Assembly (NCBI RefSeq): GCF_002286775.1
Contig: NZ_NSGJ01000028.1
Coordinates: 1-64,000, forward strand
Source: Myroides sp. N17-2
Lineage (GTDB): Bacteria; Bacteroidota; Bacteroidia; Flavobacteriales; Flavobacteriaceae
DNA: 64,000 nt
Direction: 5' to 3'
Part shown: piece by piece, positions 34,761 through 42,289 of the stretch
How positions within the stretch are numbered: the stretch's first letter is position 1
Layout of the letters: every line of letters begins with the position of its first letter
The notes under the pieces: generated by a model
Databases searched by the model: none
Seen by the model: the letters and a program-made list of their open reading frames with translations, nothing else
What the model was told of the DNA's origin: nothing
Translations under genes and position numbers: made by a program

Positions 34761-35381
34761 TTATTTGTTTTTAAACTTTAGACCAATGAAAGTACGAGTA
34801 GGGTTACCCCTTTCTACTTTCGTTTGGTTTAGCCACGTATTCTTTTCTTCTAGTTTGACTTCATTTAATGCCATATTCTGAAGTTTTTCTAGTATTCTTT
34901 CGGTAGCTAATTTTTTGTTTTGGTGCTGAGATCTGCTATCCATTGCTAGTACAGTAATACCTGTAGGTAGGTGAGTAGCTCTCACAGCTGAGCTAACTTT
35001 ATTGACATTTTGTCCGCCAGCTCCCGAACTGCGTACAGCTTGGTATTGAATATCACTGTCACGGATGATAGCATCATTTGTTCTAGTGCTTTCAAAGATA
35101 CCGATGTACCAATTCTTCCTTTTGTGTTTAGGTCTAAATGGACTTTCACAAATCCATTGTATAGTACCTAACCATGTACTCAAAAAAGTTTCAACTTCTT
35201 TAGACGTTTCGACGATTTGGATAATGACCGACGCGCCATGTGCGTCGGTATCATCCTGTATTGGATCAACTTTAATATTGGATTTGACTGCGTCGTCTAT
35301 AAAAAGTTGTGCGATCTTCTCAACGGCAAAATCACACTCCTTGGGACCTCTACCTGCTGTAATCTGAATAAATCTTGCCAT
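34761..35381 (-). CDS. prfH: Peptide chain release factor homologue PrfH
   Basis: This 206-residue protein keeps the peptidyl-tRNA hydrolysis domain with the GGQ motif (SSGAGGQNVNKVSSAVR, about residues 125-140) and the following RSQHQNKKLA. It lacks the stop-codon-recognition domains of RF1/RF2, so it is short. The N-terminus (FIQITAGRGPKECDFAVEKIAQLF) fits PrfH. In known systems PrfH acts with a co-encoded RtcB ligase to free peptides from ribosomes cut in the 16S decoding centre so that the break can be sealed. Here rtcB ends 2 bases upstream, matching that module. Confidence 0.92.
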   Translation of the reverse strand: MARFIQITAGRGPKECDFAVEKIAQLFIDDAVKSNIKVDPIQDDTDAHGASVIIQIVETSKEVETFLSTWLGTIQWICESPFRPKHKRKNWYIGIFESTRTNDAIIRDSDIQYQAVRSSGAGGQNVNKVSSAVRATHLPTGITVLAMDSRSQHQNKKLATERILEKLQNMALNEVKLEEKNTWLNQTKVERGNPTRTFIGLKFKNK

Positions 35382-35383
35382 AA

Positions 35384-36775
35384 CTACTTATCCATTCTTA
35401 CAAACTTAGGAGTAAAACTTCCCAATACTTTTACTAATTCACTTTGAGCTTGCATCACAGCATTGATGTCTTTATAAGCCATTGGGGCTTCATCAATACC
35501 CCCTCCGATGAGCTGAACGCCAGAAGAGCTAAGCTCTTTCTTAATATCACTCTTTGTAAACCTTTGTTTACATGCCGCACGAGAGTGTAAGCGTCCTACA
35601 CCATGAGAAGCTGAATTTAAGCTCTCTGTATTCCCTAGACCTTCGACTATAAAGCCATTCGTAGTCATCGATCCAGGTATAATTCCCAATTGTCCTTTCG
35701 CTGCAGGAGTAGCTCCTTTGCGGTGAACGATTAGTTCTTTATTATCTATCACCTCTTTCCAAGCGAAGTTATGATGGTTTTCTATGGTAAAAGCAATGTG
35801 CTTACCTAAAGCTTTTGCGATACGACGATGGATGTCATCGTGACATGCCTTTGCGTAATCACCCGCTAGATTCATCGCTAACCAATACTCTTGGCCATCA
35901 TGTGTGTTGAGGTCTAACCAAGCTAGATGCTGTGCATTACTTGGTAGAGGACATTGCTTGGTCGCTAAATATGTATAGTGCTTAGCAATATTAGCCCCTA
36001 AACCTCTCGATCCACTATGTGAAAGAACTGCAATATATTCTCCCGGTTCTAGTTTCCACTCAGGTTTAGTCTCTGTTAATCTAACGATACCAAACTCTAC
36101 GAAGTGGTTACCTCCACCAGATGTTCCTAATTGTTTATATGCCTTATCTAATAAACTCTTGACAAAAGGAATGTTCTTAAACTCCTCTCTACTAAAGACT
36201 TCATGGTCCGCTTTAATCTTATGTGTGTCATACATACCGAACTTTGTGTGTTCTGATAAGATGTTTAGCAACTGATGGTCTTTTCCTTTTAGAAAGTTGG
36301 CAGGTAGATTAAATACCGATAGACTCATTCGACAGCCTATATCTACACCTACTCCGTAAGGAATGACCGCATTATCAGTAGCTAGTACACCTCCGATAGG
36401 TAGACCATAACCATAATGAGCGTCAGGCATTAATGCACCCTGTACTGCTACAGGTAGTTTTAAAGCAGTATACAGTTGATACTTAGTCTGTTCGTCTATT
36501 GCATCTTCCCCATAGATAGAGAATGGTACTCTATTGGTATTGAGTTGATGTTTTTTGACTTCTACTTGCTTTATCATACTCTCTGCTACTTTGCCCCAGA
36601 TACCGTCTCCCATATAGGACTCGGGGTTCTGTAGTACTAATTTAGCTTCTTCTAGTATGTTGTTTTTATTCTCTTTTTTCTTGTATCTATTTACTTGCCC
36701 TAAGGCGATGTTTATTGTATTGTTTTGAGGAAAACCTATTTTAATAAAGTCTTTCCCAGAAAGTTTCCTTCCCAT
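35384..36775 (-). CDS. rtcB: RNA-splicing/repair ligase RtcB (PrfH-associated)
   Basis: This 463-residue GTP- and Mn-dependent RNA ligase joins 2',3'-cyclic phosphate and 5'-OH ends. Metal and active-site segments include VGVDIGCRMS, LGTSGGGNHFVE, LSHSGSRGLGANIAK, ENHHNFAW, VHRKGATPAAKGQLGIIPGSM and SHGVGRLHSR. Guanylylation occurs on the His preceding RKGATPA in the family. The partner prfH follows after 2 bases, so this is the RtcB2-type form linked to rRNA repair. Flanking repeats on both sides suggest a mobile or inserted segment. Confidence 0.95.
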   Translation of the reverse strand: MGRKLSGKDFIKIGFPQNNTINIALGQVNRYKKKENKNNILEEAKLVLQNPESYMGDGIWGKVAESMIKQVEVKKHQLNTNRVPFSIYGEDAIDEQTKYQLYTALKLPVAVQGALMPDAHYGYGLPIGGVLATDNAVIPYGVGVDIGCRMSLSVFNLPANFLKGKDHQLLNILSEHTKFGMYDTHKIKADHEVFSREEFKNIPFVKSLLDKAYKQLGTSGGGNHFVEFGIVRLTETKPEWKLEPGEYIAVLSHSGSRGLGANIAKHYTYLATKQCPLPSNAQHLAWLDLNTHDGQEYWLAMNLAGDYAKACHDDIHRRIAKALGKHIAFTIENHHNFAWKEVIDNKELIVHRKGATPAAKGQLGIIPGSMTTNGFIVEGLGNTESLNSASHGVGRLHSRAACKQRFTKSDIKKELSSSGVQLIGGGIDEAPMAYKDINAVMQAQSELVKVLGSFTPKFVRMDK

Positions 36776-37058
36776 GATGTAAAATTTAAATTGACTAATA
36801 TGATCAATTGTATATACTACAATTGATTTAATTTTTACTGATGATCTTTAGCATCTATCAGTCAATTCGGGCAAACTAAGAATATGCACTCGATATCGTA
36901 ATAATAGTTAGTTATACAGGATAGCTCTTAATTAGTCCAAAAAACATACTGAAGTATGGTTTTAGAACAAGTGAAAGATCTGTGAAGTAGAACTAGCTAG
37001 TAGTCGATGGCTATGCGGATTCTAAGTTTGATTTTGTTAAGGGTCCGGAATAAACAAA
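36776..37058. other. Gene-free region upstream of rtcB
   Basis: It holds family-A repeat copy 2. There is no ORF with family-like features. An rtcB promoter is not clearly defined. Confidence 0.5.
36876..37024 (-). repeat. Intergenic palindromic element, family A, copy 2
   Basis: Read on the minus strand it follows the same order as the copies at 7283 and 46956: AATCCGCA, TTCTACTT, CTTTCA, TTCTAAAACCATACT and AGTATG, then AGAGCT, TGTATAA and GCATATTCT. The core CATACT-GA-AGTATG (36945-36958) keeps both arms of the palindrome while the centre differs. Confidence 0.7.
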
Positions 37059-37089
37059 AAAAGCCCGAATCAATCTTCGGGCTTTTCTA
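37059..37089 (-). terminator. Terminator of an orphan small transcript
   Basis: AAGCCCGAA and TTCGGGCTT pair around TCAATC. On the minus strand a run of T follows. No annotated gene ends here except the 26-codon ORF at 37112-37192. Confidence 0.85.
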
Positions 37090-37111
37090 TTATATGTAAA
37101 ATTGTGATATT

Positions 37112-37192
37112 TTAAATAAGAGTAGCGCGAAGACACACCCCAGCAATTCCTGCTGATGTGAATGATGTAGAAGTATAATTTAGTACAAACAT
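37112..37192 (-). CDS. Putative 26-residue peptide in an orphan transcript
   Basis: On the minus strand an ATG opens a 26-codon ORF (MFVLNYTSTSFTSAGIAG at the start, with a single Cys before LRATLI). It lies between a promoter-like pair of boxes (37231-37263) and a strong terminator (37059-37089). The whole unit is about 170 bases. It could be a leader peptide that lost its operon, a small secreted or signalling peptide, or a non-coding RNA with a chance ORF. Not recognised. Confidence 0.4.
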   Translation of the reverse strand: MFVLNYTSTSFTSAGIAGVCLRATLI

Positions 37193-37230
37193 TGTTCTTC
37201 GTTTTTAAATGGTTAAACCTTAATTCGTTG

Positions 37231-37263
37231 CAAATGTTGCATAAAAGATTTGGATTATGCAAA
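37231..37263 (-). promoter_or_regulatory. Promoter of the orphan small transcript
   Basis: On the minus strand TTTG (37263-37260) is followed after 21 bases by AACATTTG (37238-37231), one base off TAnnTTTG. Spacing fits Bacteroidetes promoters. Confidence 0.5.
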
Positions 37264-37350
37264 TAATTTTGGCTAATTTTATTTTAGAGTGAATTTATGA
37301 TTTGAAATTGTTTTTAATAAATCTAGTATATTTGTTTAAAAATTAGAAAG

Positions 37351-38103
37351 ATGAAAAAGATTTATTTATTTTTATTAGGATTGACCTTATCGCTTCAGTC
37401 ATGTGTGACGAAAGAAGAATTATATGTAAAAGATAATGGAGCAATAGATTATACGTTTAAGATGGACTTTAAGGAGTTACTTCAGAGTGTGCCTGATAAG
37501 AACGCTATTTTTAAAGGAGATGCGGATAAGATAGCCCTAATTAGTGGTCAAGAACTAAGTATCGATCAGATATTAGACTTCGCAATGCTTAAGGAGAAGA
37601 ATGGTGCCTTTAAGAAAGATAGTATTATCAAAGCCAATAAAGAGCTGTTTGACAATACGAAAAATGTCCGTTTTATGGTTAACATGAAGGATTCTCTAGC
37701 TGATTTTAATATGAAGGTTAATGCAAAAGATATCGCTGATCTAAACCAATCATTGATTAACATTAATAAGATTACGGAGAAGTCTAATGAGTTCGATAAG
37801 AAAAAGGACAGTAAGAAGCAACCTCCTTTACTAGTTGAAAGTAAATACAGTCTTAGCTCTAAGCAATTTGAGCGTAAAGTAGTGACTAAAGGAGAGGATA
37901 AGACAAAAGATATGGGAGAGTTAGGAGCTATGGCGGGTATGTTTAGCTATGTGCTAAAAGTAAGCTTTGACAAACCTATCAAATCTGTGTCTATTAAAGA
38001 TGCTAAGATAAGTAGCGATAATAAATCGTTTGAAAAGACTTTCTCTATGACGGAGATAGCTGCTAATCCTAAGGTATTAGAATATCAAGTAGAGTTTAAG
38101 TAG
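37351..38103 (+). CDS. Lipoprotein of unknown function
   Basis: This 250-residue protein has a lipobox with Cys at residue 18 (TLSLQSC). The mature part is rich in Lys, Asp and Ser, with strands (AIDYTFKMDFKELL, VRFMVNMKDSLADFNMKVNAKDI) and a charged middle (KKKDSKKQPPLL). It ends in a beta segment (EYQVEFK). No family is recognised. A shared terminator follows. Confidence 0.7.
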   Translation: MKKIYLFLLGLTLSLQSCVTKEELYVKDNGAIDYTFKMDFKELLQSVPDKNAIFKGDADKIALISGQELSIDQILDFAMLKEKNGAFKKDSIIKANKELFDNTKNVRFMVNMKDSLADFNMKVNAKDIADLNQSLININKITEKSNEFDKKKDSKKQPPLLVESKYSLSSKQFERKVVTKGEDKTKDMGELGAMAGMFSYVLKVSFDKPIKSVSIKDAKISSDNKSFEKTFSMTEIAANPKVLEYQVEFK

Positions 38104-38126
38104 AACTTAGACCTATGTAAAAATAA

Positions 38127-38162
38127 AAAGAGCTGTCATCTAAATTAGAGACAGCTCTTTTC
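38127..38162. terminator. Terminator between convergent genes
   Basis: AAAGAGCTGTC and GACAGCTCTTT pair, with TCT/AGA inside. A-rich flank on the left and T-rich on the right; it can serve both the lipoprotein gene and the SRPBCC gene. Confidence 0.88.
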
Positions 38163-38182
38163 TATTAGGTTAAACTAGATAA

Positions 38183-38575
38183 CTATAGTTTATTCATATT
38201 TCCAGCTAAAGCTTCGATAAATTTACCGATAGGTCCTTTTACCATCATCGCCATCATCGGGTTAAAGCTACCTTCAAAAGTAAGTTGTACTTCCGAATTA
38301 TTAGCATCTACTTCAGTGATATTCCCAGTTAACGTAAAAGGAAGTTTTTCACTAGCAGCACCTAAAACAACTTTAGAGTTAGGAGTTTGTTCTTTTTGCT
38401 TTAATTTGATTTCAGGCATTCCTTTAAGTGCGAATATAAAAGAATCATCACCAGTTACTTCAAATTTAGCAATAGACTCAGGCATTAACTTCTCGAAGTT
38501 TTTAACATCAGTCAACGCATTAAAGATATATTCAGCTGATTTAGCTACGTTTACTTTTGGGCTTTCTAAGTTCAT
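38183..38575 (-). CDS. SRPBCC (START-like) family protein
   Basis: This 130-residue protein has the SRPBCC helix-grip fold: an N-terminal strand (MNLESPKVNVAKSAEYIFNALTDVKNFEKLMP), middle strands (KFEVTGDDSFIFALKGMPEIKLKQKEQ) and a C-terminal helix (MMAMMVKGPIGKFIEALAGNMNKL). I chose the ATG at 38575 because earlier in-frame codons would read into pyrE. Ligand unknown. It follows pyrE by 22 bases on the same strand. Confidence 0.78.
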   Translation of the reverse strand: MNLESPKVNVAKSAEYIFNALTDVKNFEKLMPESIAKFEVTGDDSFIFALKGMPEIKLKQKEQTPNSKVVLGAASEKLPFTLTGNITEVDANNSEVQLTFEGSFNPMMAMMVKGPIGKFIEALAGNMNKL

Positions 38576-38597
38576 ATATTCTGTTTTTAGGATATTA

Positions 38598-39239
38598 TTA
38601 TTGGTTCCATTCAGCAGGATTCTTTCTCCACTCCTGTAGAGTTTCAAGATCACTGTCTGAAATGTATTTTTGGTTTACTGCATTTTCTAATAAAGAAGTA
38701 TAGTTACTTAGTGTAGTAAGTTCTACACCAGCATGTTTAAAGTTGTCTTCCGCTACTTGAAATTCGTATGTGAAGATAGCAGCCATTCCTAAGATATTCG
38801 CTCCATTTTCTTTTAATGCTTCTACAGCTTGTAAGCTACTTTTACCAGTACTGATAAGGTCTTCGATGACGATTACTGATTTACCAGCTTCTAATTGTCC
38901 TTCGATTTGGTTTTGTCTACCGTGTTTTTTAGGTTCAGGGCGTACATATACGAAAGGTAATTCTAAAGCTTCTGCTACTAATAATCCGATACCGATAGCT
39001 CCAGTAGCTACACCAGCGATAACATCTGGCTTGCCATATTTGGCTACAATGTTCTCAGCAAACTCTTTTTGTAAGAATTTTCTAATCTCAGGATAAGACA
39101 ATGTAATACGGTTATCACAATAAATTGGAGATTTCCATCCTGAAGCCCATGTAAAAGGATTTTTAGGATTTAATTTAATTGCGTTAATTTGCAGAAGTGA
39201 CTCGGCAGTTTTGTGTGCTGTTTCTTTATTAAAAATCAT
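38598..39239 (-). CDS. pyrE: Orotate phosphoribosyltransferase
   Basis: This 213-residue enzyme adds phosphoribose to orotate in pyrimidine synthesis. It starts MIFNKETAHKTAESLLQINAIKL at 39239. Family segments are PFTWASGWKSPIYCDNR, VIAGVATGAIGIGLLVAEAL and the PRPP-binding VIVIEDLISTGKSSLQAVEAL. The start codon lies just 4 bases after a -7 box, so the mRNA may be leaderless. The NUDIX gene starts 7 bases away on the other strand. Confidence 0.94.
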   Translation of the reverse strand: MIFNKETAHKTAESLLQINAIKLNPKNPFTWASGWKSPIYCDNRITLSYPEIRKFLQKEFAENIVAKYGKPDVIAGVATGAIGIGLLVAEALELPFVYVRPEPKKHGRQNQIEGQLEAGKSVIVIEDLISTGKSSLQAVEALKENGANILGMAAIFTYEFQVAEDNFKHAGVELTTLSNYTSLLENAVNQKYISDSDLETLQEWRKNPAEWNQ

Positions 39240-39243
39240 AATA

Positions 39244-39273
39244 CAAATGTATAAAGTTTTTGTAAACGACAAA
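39244..39273 (-). promoter_or_regulatory. pyrE promoter, start codon adjacent
   Basis: On the minus strand TTTG (39273-39270), 18 bases, then TACATTTG (39251-39244), an exact TAnnTTTG match, then TATT and the pyrE ATG (39239). The transcript should start at or within a few bases of the ATG. The -7 box also contains the ATG of the divergent NUDIX gene (39247-39249). Confidence 0.75.
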
Positions 39274-39849
39274 CCATTGTTCTTAACAGATAAAATCGAG
39301 AAAGAAACCGATTTTCAACTGTTCTTATTAGATAGCGTCGATATTGACAAAATTATCATTAAATATTTTCAAAATAAAATTGATAAGGCTTTTTTATATC
39401 ATCCAGACGAAAAAGAGATTCTAAAAAAGATAAAAGAGAAGATTCCAGTACAGAAAGCAGGAGGAGGAGTTGTGTTTAATCCTAAGGGAGAAGTATTATT
39501 TATTCTTCGCAGTGGTAAATGGGATCTGCCTAAAGGTGGTATCGAGAAACACGAAGAGATGGAAGAAACTGCTATCCGTGAAGTGGAAGAAGAAACTAGG
39601 GTATCTCAATTAAAGATAGTGCGTAAGCTACCTAAGACCTATCACATCTTTAAAAGAAATGGCAAATATAGGCTTAAGATTACCACTTGGTATGAGATGA
39701 CTTCTGACTTCGATGGTCCATTAGTAGGGCAGATAGAAGAAGATATAGAGCAAGTAGCTTGGTTAAATAAAGAGCAAATCAGAGAAGCAATGAATAACTC
39801 TTATGAGAATATTAAATTGCTAGTAGATGAGTTGGGTATTTTAGATTAG
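39247..39849 (+). CDS. NUDIX hydrolase
   Basis: This 200-residue protein has an N-terminal domain of about 70 residues and a NUDIX domain. The NUDIX box is GGIEKHEEMEETAIREVEEET (about residues 98-118, within GX5EX7REUXEEXGU). The start at 39247 (MYKVFVNDKPLFLTD) is preferred. The enzyme would hydrolyse a nucleoside diphosphate linked to another moiety; the substrate is unknown. It is divergent from pyrE with start codons 7 bases apart. Confidence 0.9.
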   Translation: MYKVFVNDKPLFLTDKIEKETDFQLFLLDSVDIDKIIIKYFQNKIDKAFLYHPDEKEILKKIKEKIPVQKAGGGVVFNPKGEVLFILRSGKWDLPKGGIEKHEEMEETAIREVEEETRVSQLKIVRKLPKTYHIFKRNGKYRLKITTWYEMTSDFDGPLVGQIEEDIEQVAWLNKEQIREAMNNSYENIKLLVDELGILD

Positions 39850-40015
39850 AGCATATAATCGATATAATCAATCCATTTTGAATTATATAGAAGTATACTT
39901 GCCCAATACTAGAGGTATTCTTGCTGAAAAGTACTTGTCTGGGTAGTAAACATCAAGTAATCTGCAGCTATTGTGCAATAAATTTGAATGACCACAGATT
40001 TTAGTGTCATAAATC

Positions 40016-40056
40016 AAAAAAGCCTATCTACTTTAAAATAGATAGGCTTTTTTGAT
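40016..40056. terminator. Bidirectional terminator between NUDIX gene and coaD
   Basis: AAAAAAGCCTATCTA and TAGATAGGCTTTTTT pair over 15 bp around CTTTAAAA. Works in both directions. Confidence 0.93.
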
Positions 40057-40064
40057 ATTTTGGG

Positions 40065-40517
40065 TTATAATTTTACTGTAGAAGGGACTAATTTAGAATA
40101 GTCGCCTTTGTTTCGTATAACATCTCTAACGATACTTGAGCTAATAAATGAAGTACTAGCCGCTGTAAGTAAGAATACGGTCTCTAACTTCGTTAAAAAT
40201 CGATTAGTATGTGCTATCGCCTTCTCGAACTCAAAGTCTGCAGGATTTCTTAGTCCTCTAAGGATAAACTGTGCATCAACTTTAAAGCAGAAGTCAGTAG
40301 TCAATCCCTCATATGTAGCCACTTTAATCTTCGGTTCATCTTTAAAAGTATCTTCGATAAACTTCTTTCTCTCTTCTAGAGTGAACATATATTTCTTATC
40401 AGAGTTAACACCTATAGCGACGATGATTTCGTCAAATAGTGGGATAGCTCTTCTTATTATATCACAGTGTCCGTTAGTAATAGGATCAAACGAACCTGGT
40501 AAGACTGCTCTTCTCAT
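40065..40517 (-). CDS. coaD: Phosphopantetheine adenylyltransferase
   Basis: This 150-residue enzyme makes dephospho-CoA from 4'-phosphopantetheine and ATP. It carries the nucleotidyltransferase motif PGSFDPITNGHCDII at the N-terminus, RGLRNPADFEFE in the middle and the ISSSIVRDVIRNKGD helix near the C-terminus. ddl ends 9 bases upstream, so the two are co-transcribed. Confidence 0.95.
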   Translation of the reverse strand: MRRAVLPGSFDPITNGHCDIIRRAIPLFDEIIVAIGVNSDKKYMFTLEERKKFIEDTFKDEPKIKVATYEGLTTDFCFKVDAQFILRGLRNPADFEFEKAIAHTNRFLTKLETVFLLTAASTSFISSSIVRDVIRNKGDYSKLVPSTVKL

Positions 40518-40526
40518 AATACTATA

Positions 40527-41510
40527 TTATTTAGTTTGCTTCTGTAAAGCTAAAACAATTGCATTGTCAAACAAATCTGCTAATGGGATATCAGCTGCTT
40601 TTGACTGTTGAGGTAAGATACTTTCATTCGTAAGTCCAGGTACTGTATTCATCTCTAATAAGAATGGTACGCCATCTACGATGATAAACTCACTACGAGA
40701 GAATCCTGACATATTAAGTATTCTGTATATTCTACCCGCTATTTCAGCTATGGCATCTCTAGTGGTATCGTCTATTCTAGCAGGAGTGATCTCTTGAGAC
40801 TTACCTAAGTATTTTGCTTCGTAATCAAAGAAGTCATTCTCAGATACTATTTCCGTCATCGGTAATACTTTGATTTCTCCTTTGTAATTAATCACACCAA
40901 CAGATACTTCTGTTCCGTTTAAGAAGCTTTCGATAATAATCTCGTTGTCTTCTTTATAAGCTACTTCTATAGCAGTAAGAAGTTCTTCAGTAGATTTTGC
41001 TTTAGAGATTCCGAAACTAGAACCTGAACGGTTTGGCTTTACGAAACAAGGTAATCCTACACGTTGAATAATATCTTCTGTATTGATAACATCACCTTGG
41101 TTTAAGTAATATGAAATAGCTGTTTTGATCCCAAAAGGTTTTAATACCGATAGCATATCTCTTTTGTTCATTGTAAGGGCTGCTTGGTAATAATCACAAG
41201 AAGTGTGAGGCATATTAATTAATGCAAAGTAAGCTTGCATTAGTCCATCTTCACCTGGAGTACCGTGTATTGCATTAAATACGACATCAAAAGTTATTTT
41301 GTTTCCCTTGTATTGTACAGAGAAATCATTCTTATCGATAGCGAACTCTTCATTGTTTTCATCTACATATACCCATTTATCTTCAAATATATGGATAGGG
41401 TAAGGGATGTACTTAGAACGGTCAAGTGTACTGCATACTACTTTACCACTATTTAATGAGATTTTATACTCACTAGAATATCCTCCCATTATTACTGCTA
41501 CGTGCTTCAT
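40527..41510 (-). CDS. ddl: D-alanine--D-alanine ligase
   Basis: This 327-residue ATP-grasp enzyme joins two D-Ala for peptidoglycan synthesis. The N-terminus has VAVIMGGYSSEYKISLNSG, the middle FNAIHGTPGEDGLMQAYF, PCFVKPNRSGSSFGI and IIIESFLNGTEVSVGVI, and the C-terminus FIIVDGVPFLLEMNTVPGLT. These are the ATP-grasp and substrate-binding segments. It is the first gene of the ddl-coaD pair. Confidence 0.95.
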   Translation of the reverse strand: MKHVAVIMGGYSSEYKISLNSGKVVCSTLDRSKYIPYPIHIFEDKWVYVDENNEEFAIDKNDFSVQYKGNKITFDVVFNAIHGTPGEDGLMQAYFALINMPHTSCDYYQAALTMNKRDMLSVLKPFGIKTAISYYLNQGDVINTEDIIQRVGLPCFVKPNRSGSSFGISKAKSTEELLTAIEVAYKEDNEIIIESFLNGTEVSVGVINYKGEIKVLPMTEIVSENDFFDYEAKYLGKSQEITPARIDDTTRDAIAEIAGRIYRILNMSGFSRSEFIIVDGVPFLLEMNTVPGLTNESILPQQSKAADIPLADLFDNAIVLALQKQTK

Positions 41511-41610
41511 ATAGAGCTAAATTTTAATACTTTACTACGTTTTGGTACGTTGTATTTGTTTAAAACAAATTTATAATAAAACATAGAAACAAAAAATGTT
41601 TTCGATTTTA

Positions 41611-41618
41611 TATCTTTG
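41611..41618 (+). promoter_or_regulatory. Probable -7 box of the PASTA-protein operon
   Basis: TATCTTTG, an exact TAnnTTTG match, lies 16 bases before the ATG at 41635, giving a short leader of about 12 bases. Confidence 0.6.
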
Positions 41619-41634
41619 CTCAAAATTAATAGAT

Positions 41635-42270
41635 ATGAAATTAACTGATTTTTTAAAAAGTAAACCTTTTTTCGTCTCTCTAGCTGCGGCACTTATTATC
41701 GTGATACTAGGTGTGTTTTTAACACTTAAATGGTTAGCACACACTACTAACCACGGAGAAAAGATAGAGGTTCCTAACTTGATAAAATTAGATACAGACC
41801 AAGCAATACAGTTGTTACAGAAGAACGATTTAGATATGGTGATCTTGGATACATTGGACTACGATAAGGATTTTCCTCCATTGAGCATCATTGAACAAGA
41901 TCCTGCACCTAAGACAGGAGTTAAGACAAATAGAAAAATATATGTAAAGATAAATGCCTCTGGTTATGGTAGTGTGAAGTTACCTAGACTAGAAGAGTTG
42001 ACACATCGTCAGGCATTATCTACTATTCAGGCACTAGGGCTAAAAGAAGGAACTATTACGTACCAAACTTTTATTGGCAAGGATGTTGTATTAAAAGTGT
42101 ACCAGAATGGTAGAGTTTTAAACGAAGGTGATAAAGTGGCAAAGGATTCTAGAATAGACTTCGTACTAGGTGATGGTAGAGCTGGAATGTCAGAAGAAGA
42201 ACTTGATGAAGCTCCAGCAGTAGATGATTCTAATAGCAGCTCTAATAGCTCTAATGAGTTTGATTTTTAA
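41635..42270 (+). CDS. PASTA domain protein
   Basis: This 211-residue protein has one membrane helix (about residues 15-35, FFVSLAAALIIVILGVFLTL) followed by PASTA repeats: IEVPNLIKLDTDQAIQLLQKNDLD, then VKLPRLEELTHRQALSTIQALGL and a weaker third (VLKVYQNGRVLNEGDKV). PASTA domains bind peptidoglycan fragments or beta-lactams. No kinase domain is present. The tail is acidic and Ser/Asn-rich (DSNSSSNSSNEFDF). The start at 41635 is chosen for the membrane topology. The RluD-type gene lies 19 bases downstream. Confidence 0.88.
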   Translation: MKLTDFLKSKPFFVSLAAALIIVILGVFLTLKWLAHTTNHGEKIEVPNLIKLDTDQAIQLLQKNDLDMVILDTLDYDKDFPPLSIIEQDPAPKTGVKTNRKIYVKINASGYGSVKLPRLEELTHRQALSTIQALGLKEGTITYQTFIGKDVVLKVYQNGRVLNEGDKVAKDSRIDFVLGDGRAGMSEEELDEAPAVDDSNSSSNSSNEFDF

Positions 42271-42289
42271 AAAGATTTAAATAAGATTA

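Noticed and set aside
37011..37262. 83-codon minus-strand ORF overlapping family-A copy 2 and the orphan transcript
   Set aside because: It crosses the terminator at 37059-37089 and the repeat, has no coding features and is in a different frame from the 26-codon ORF.
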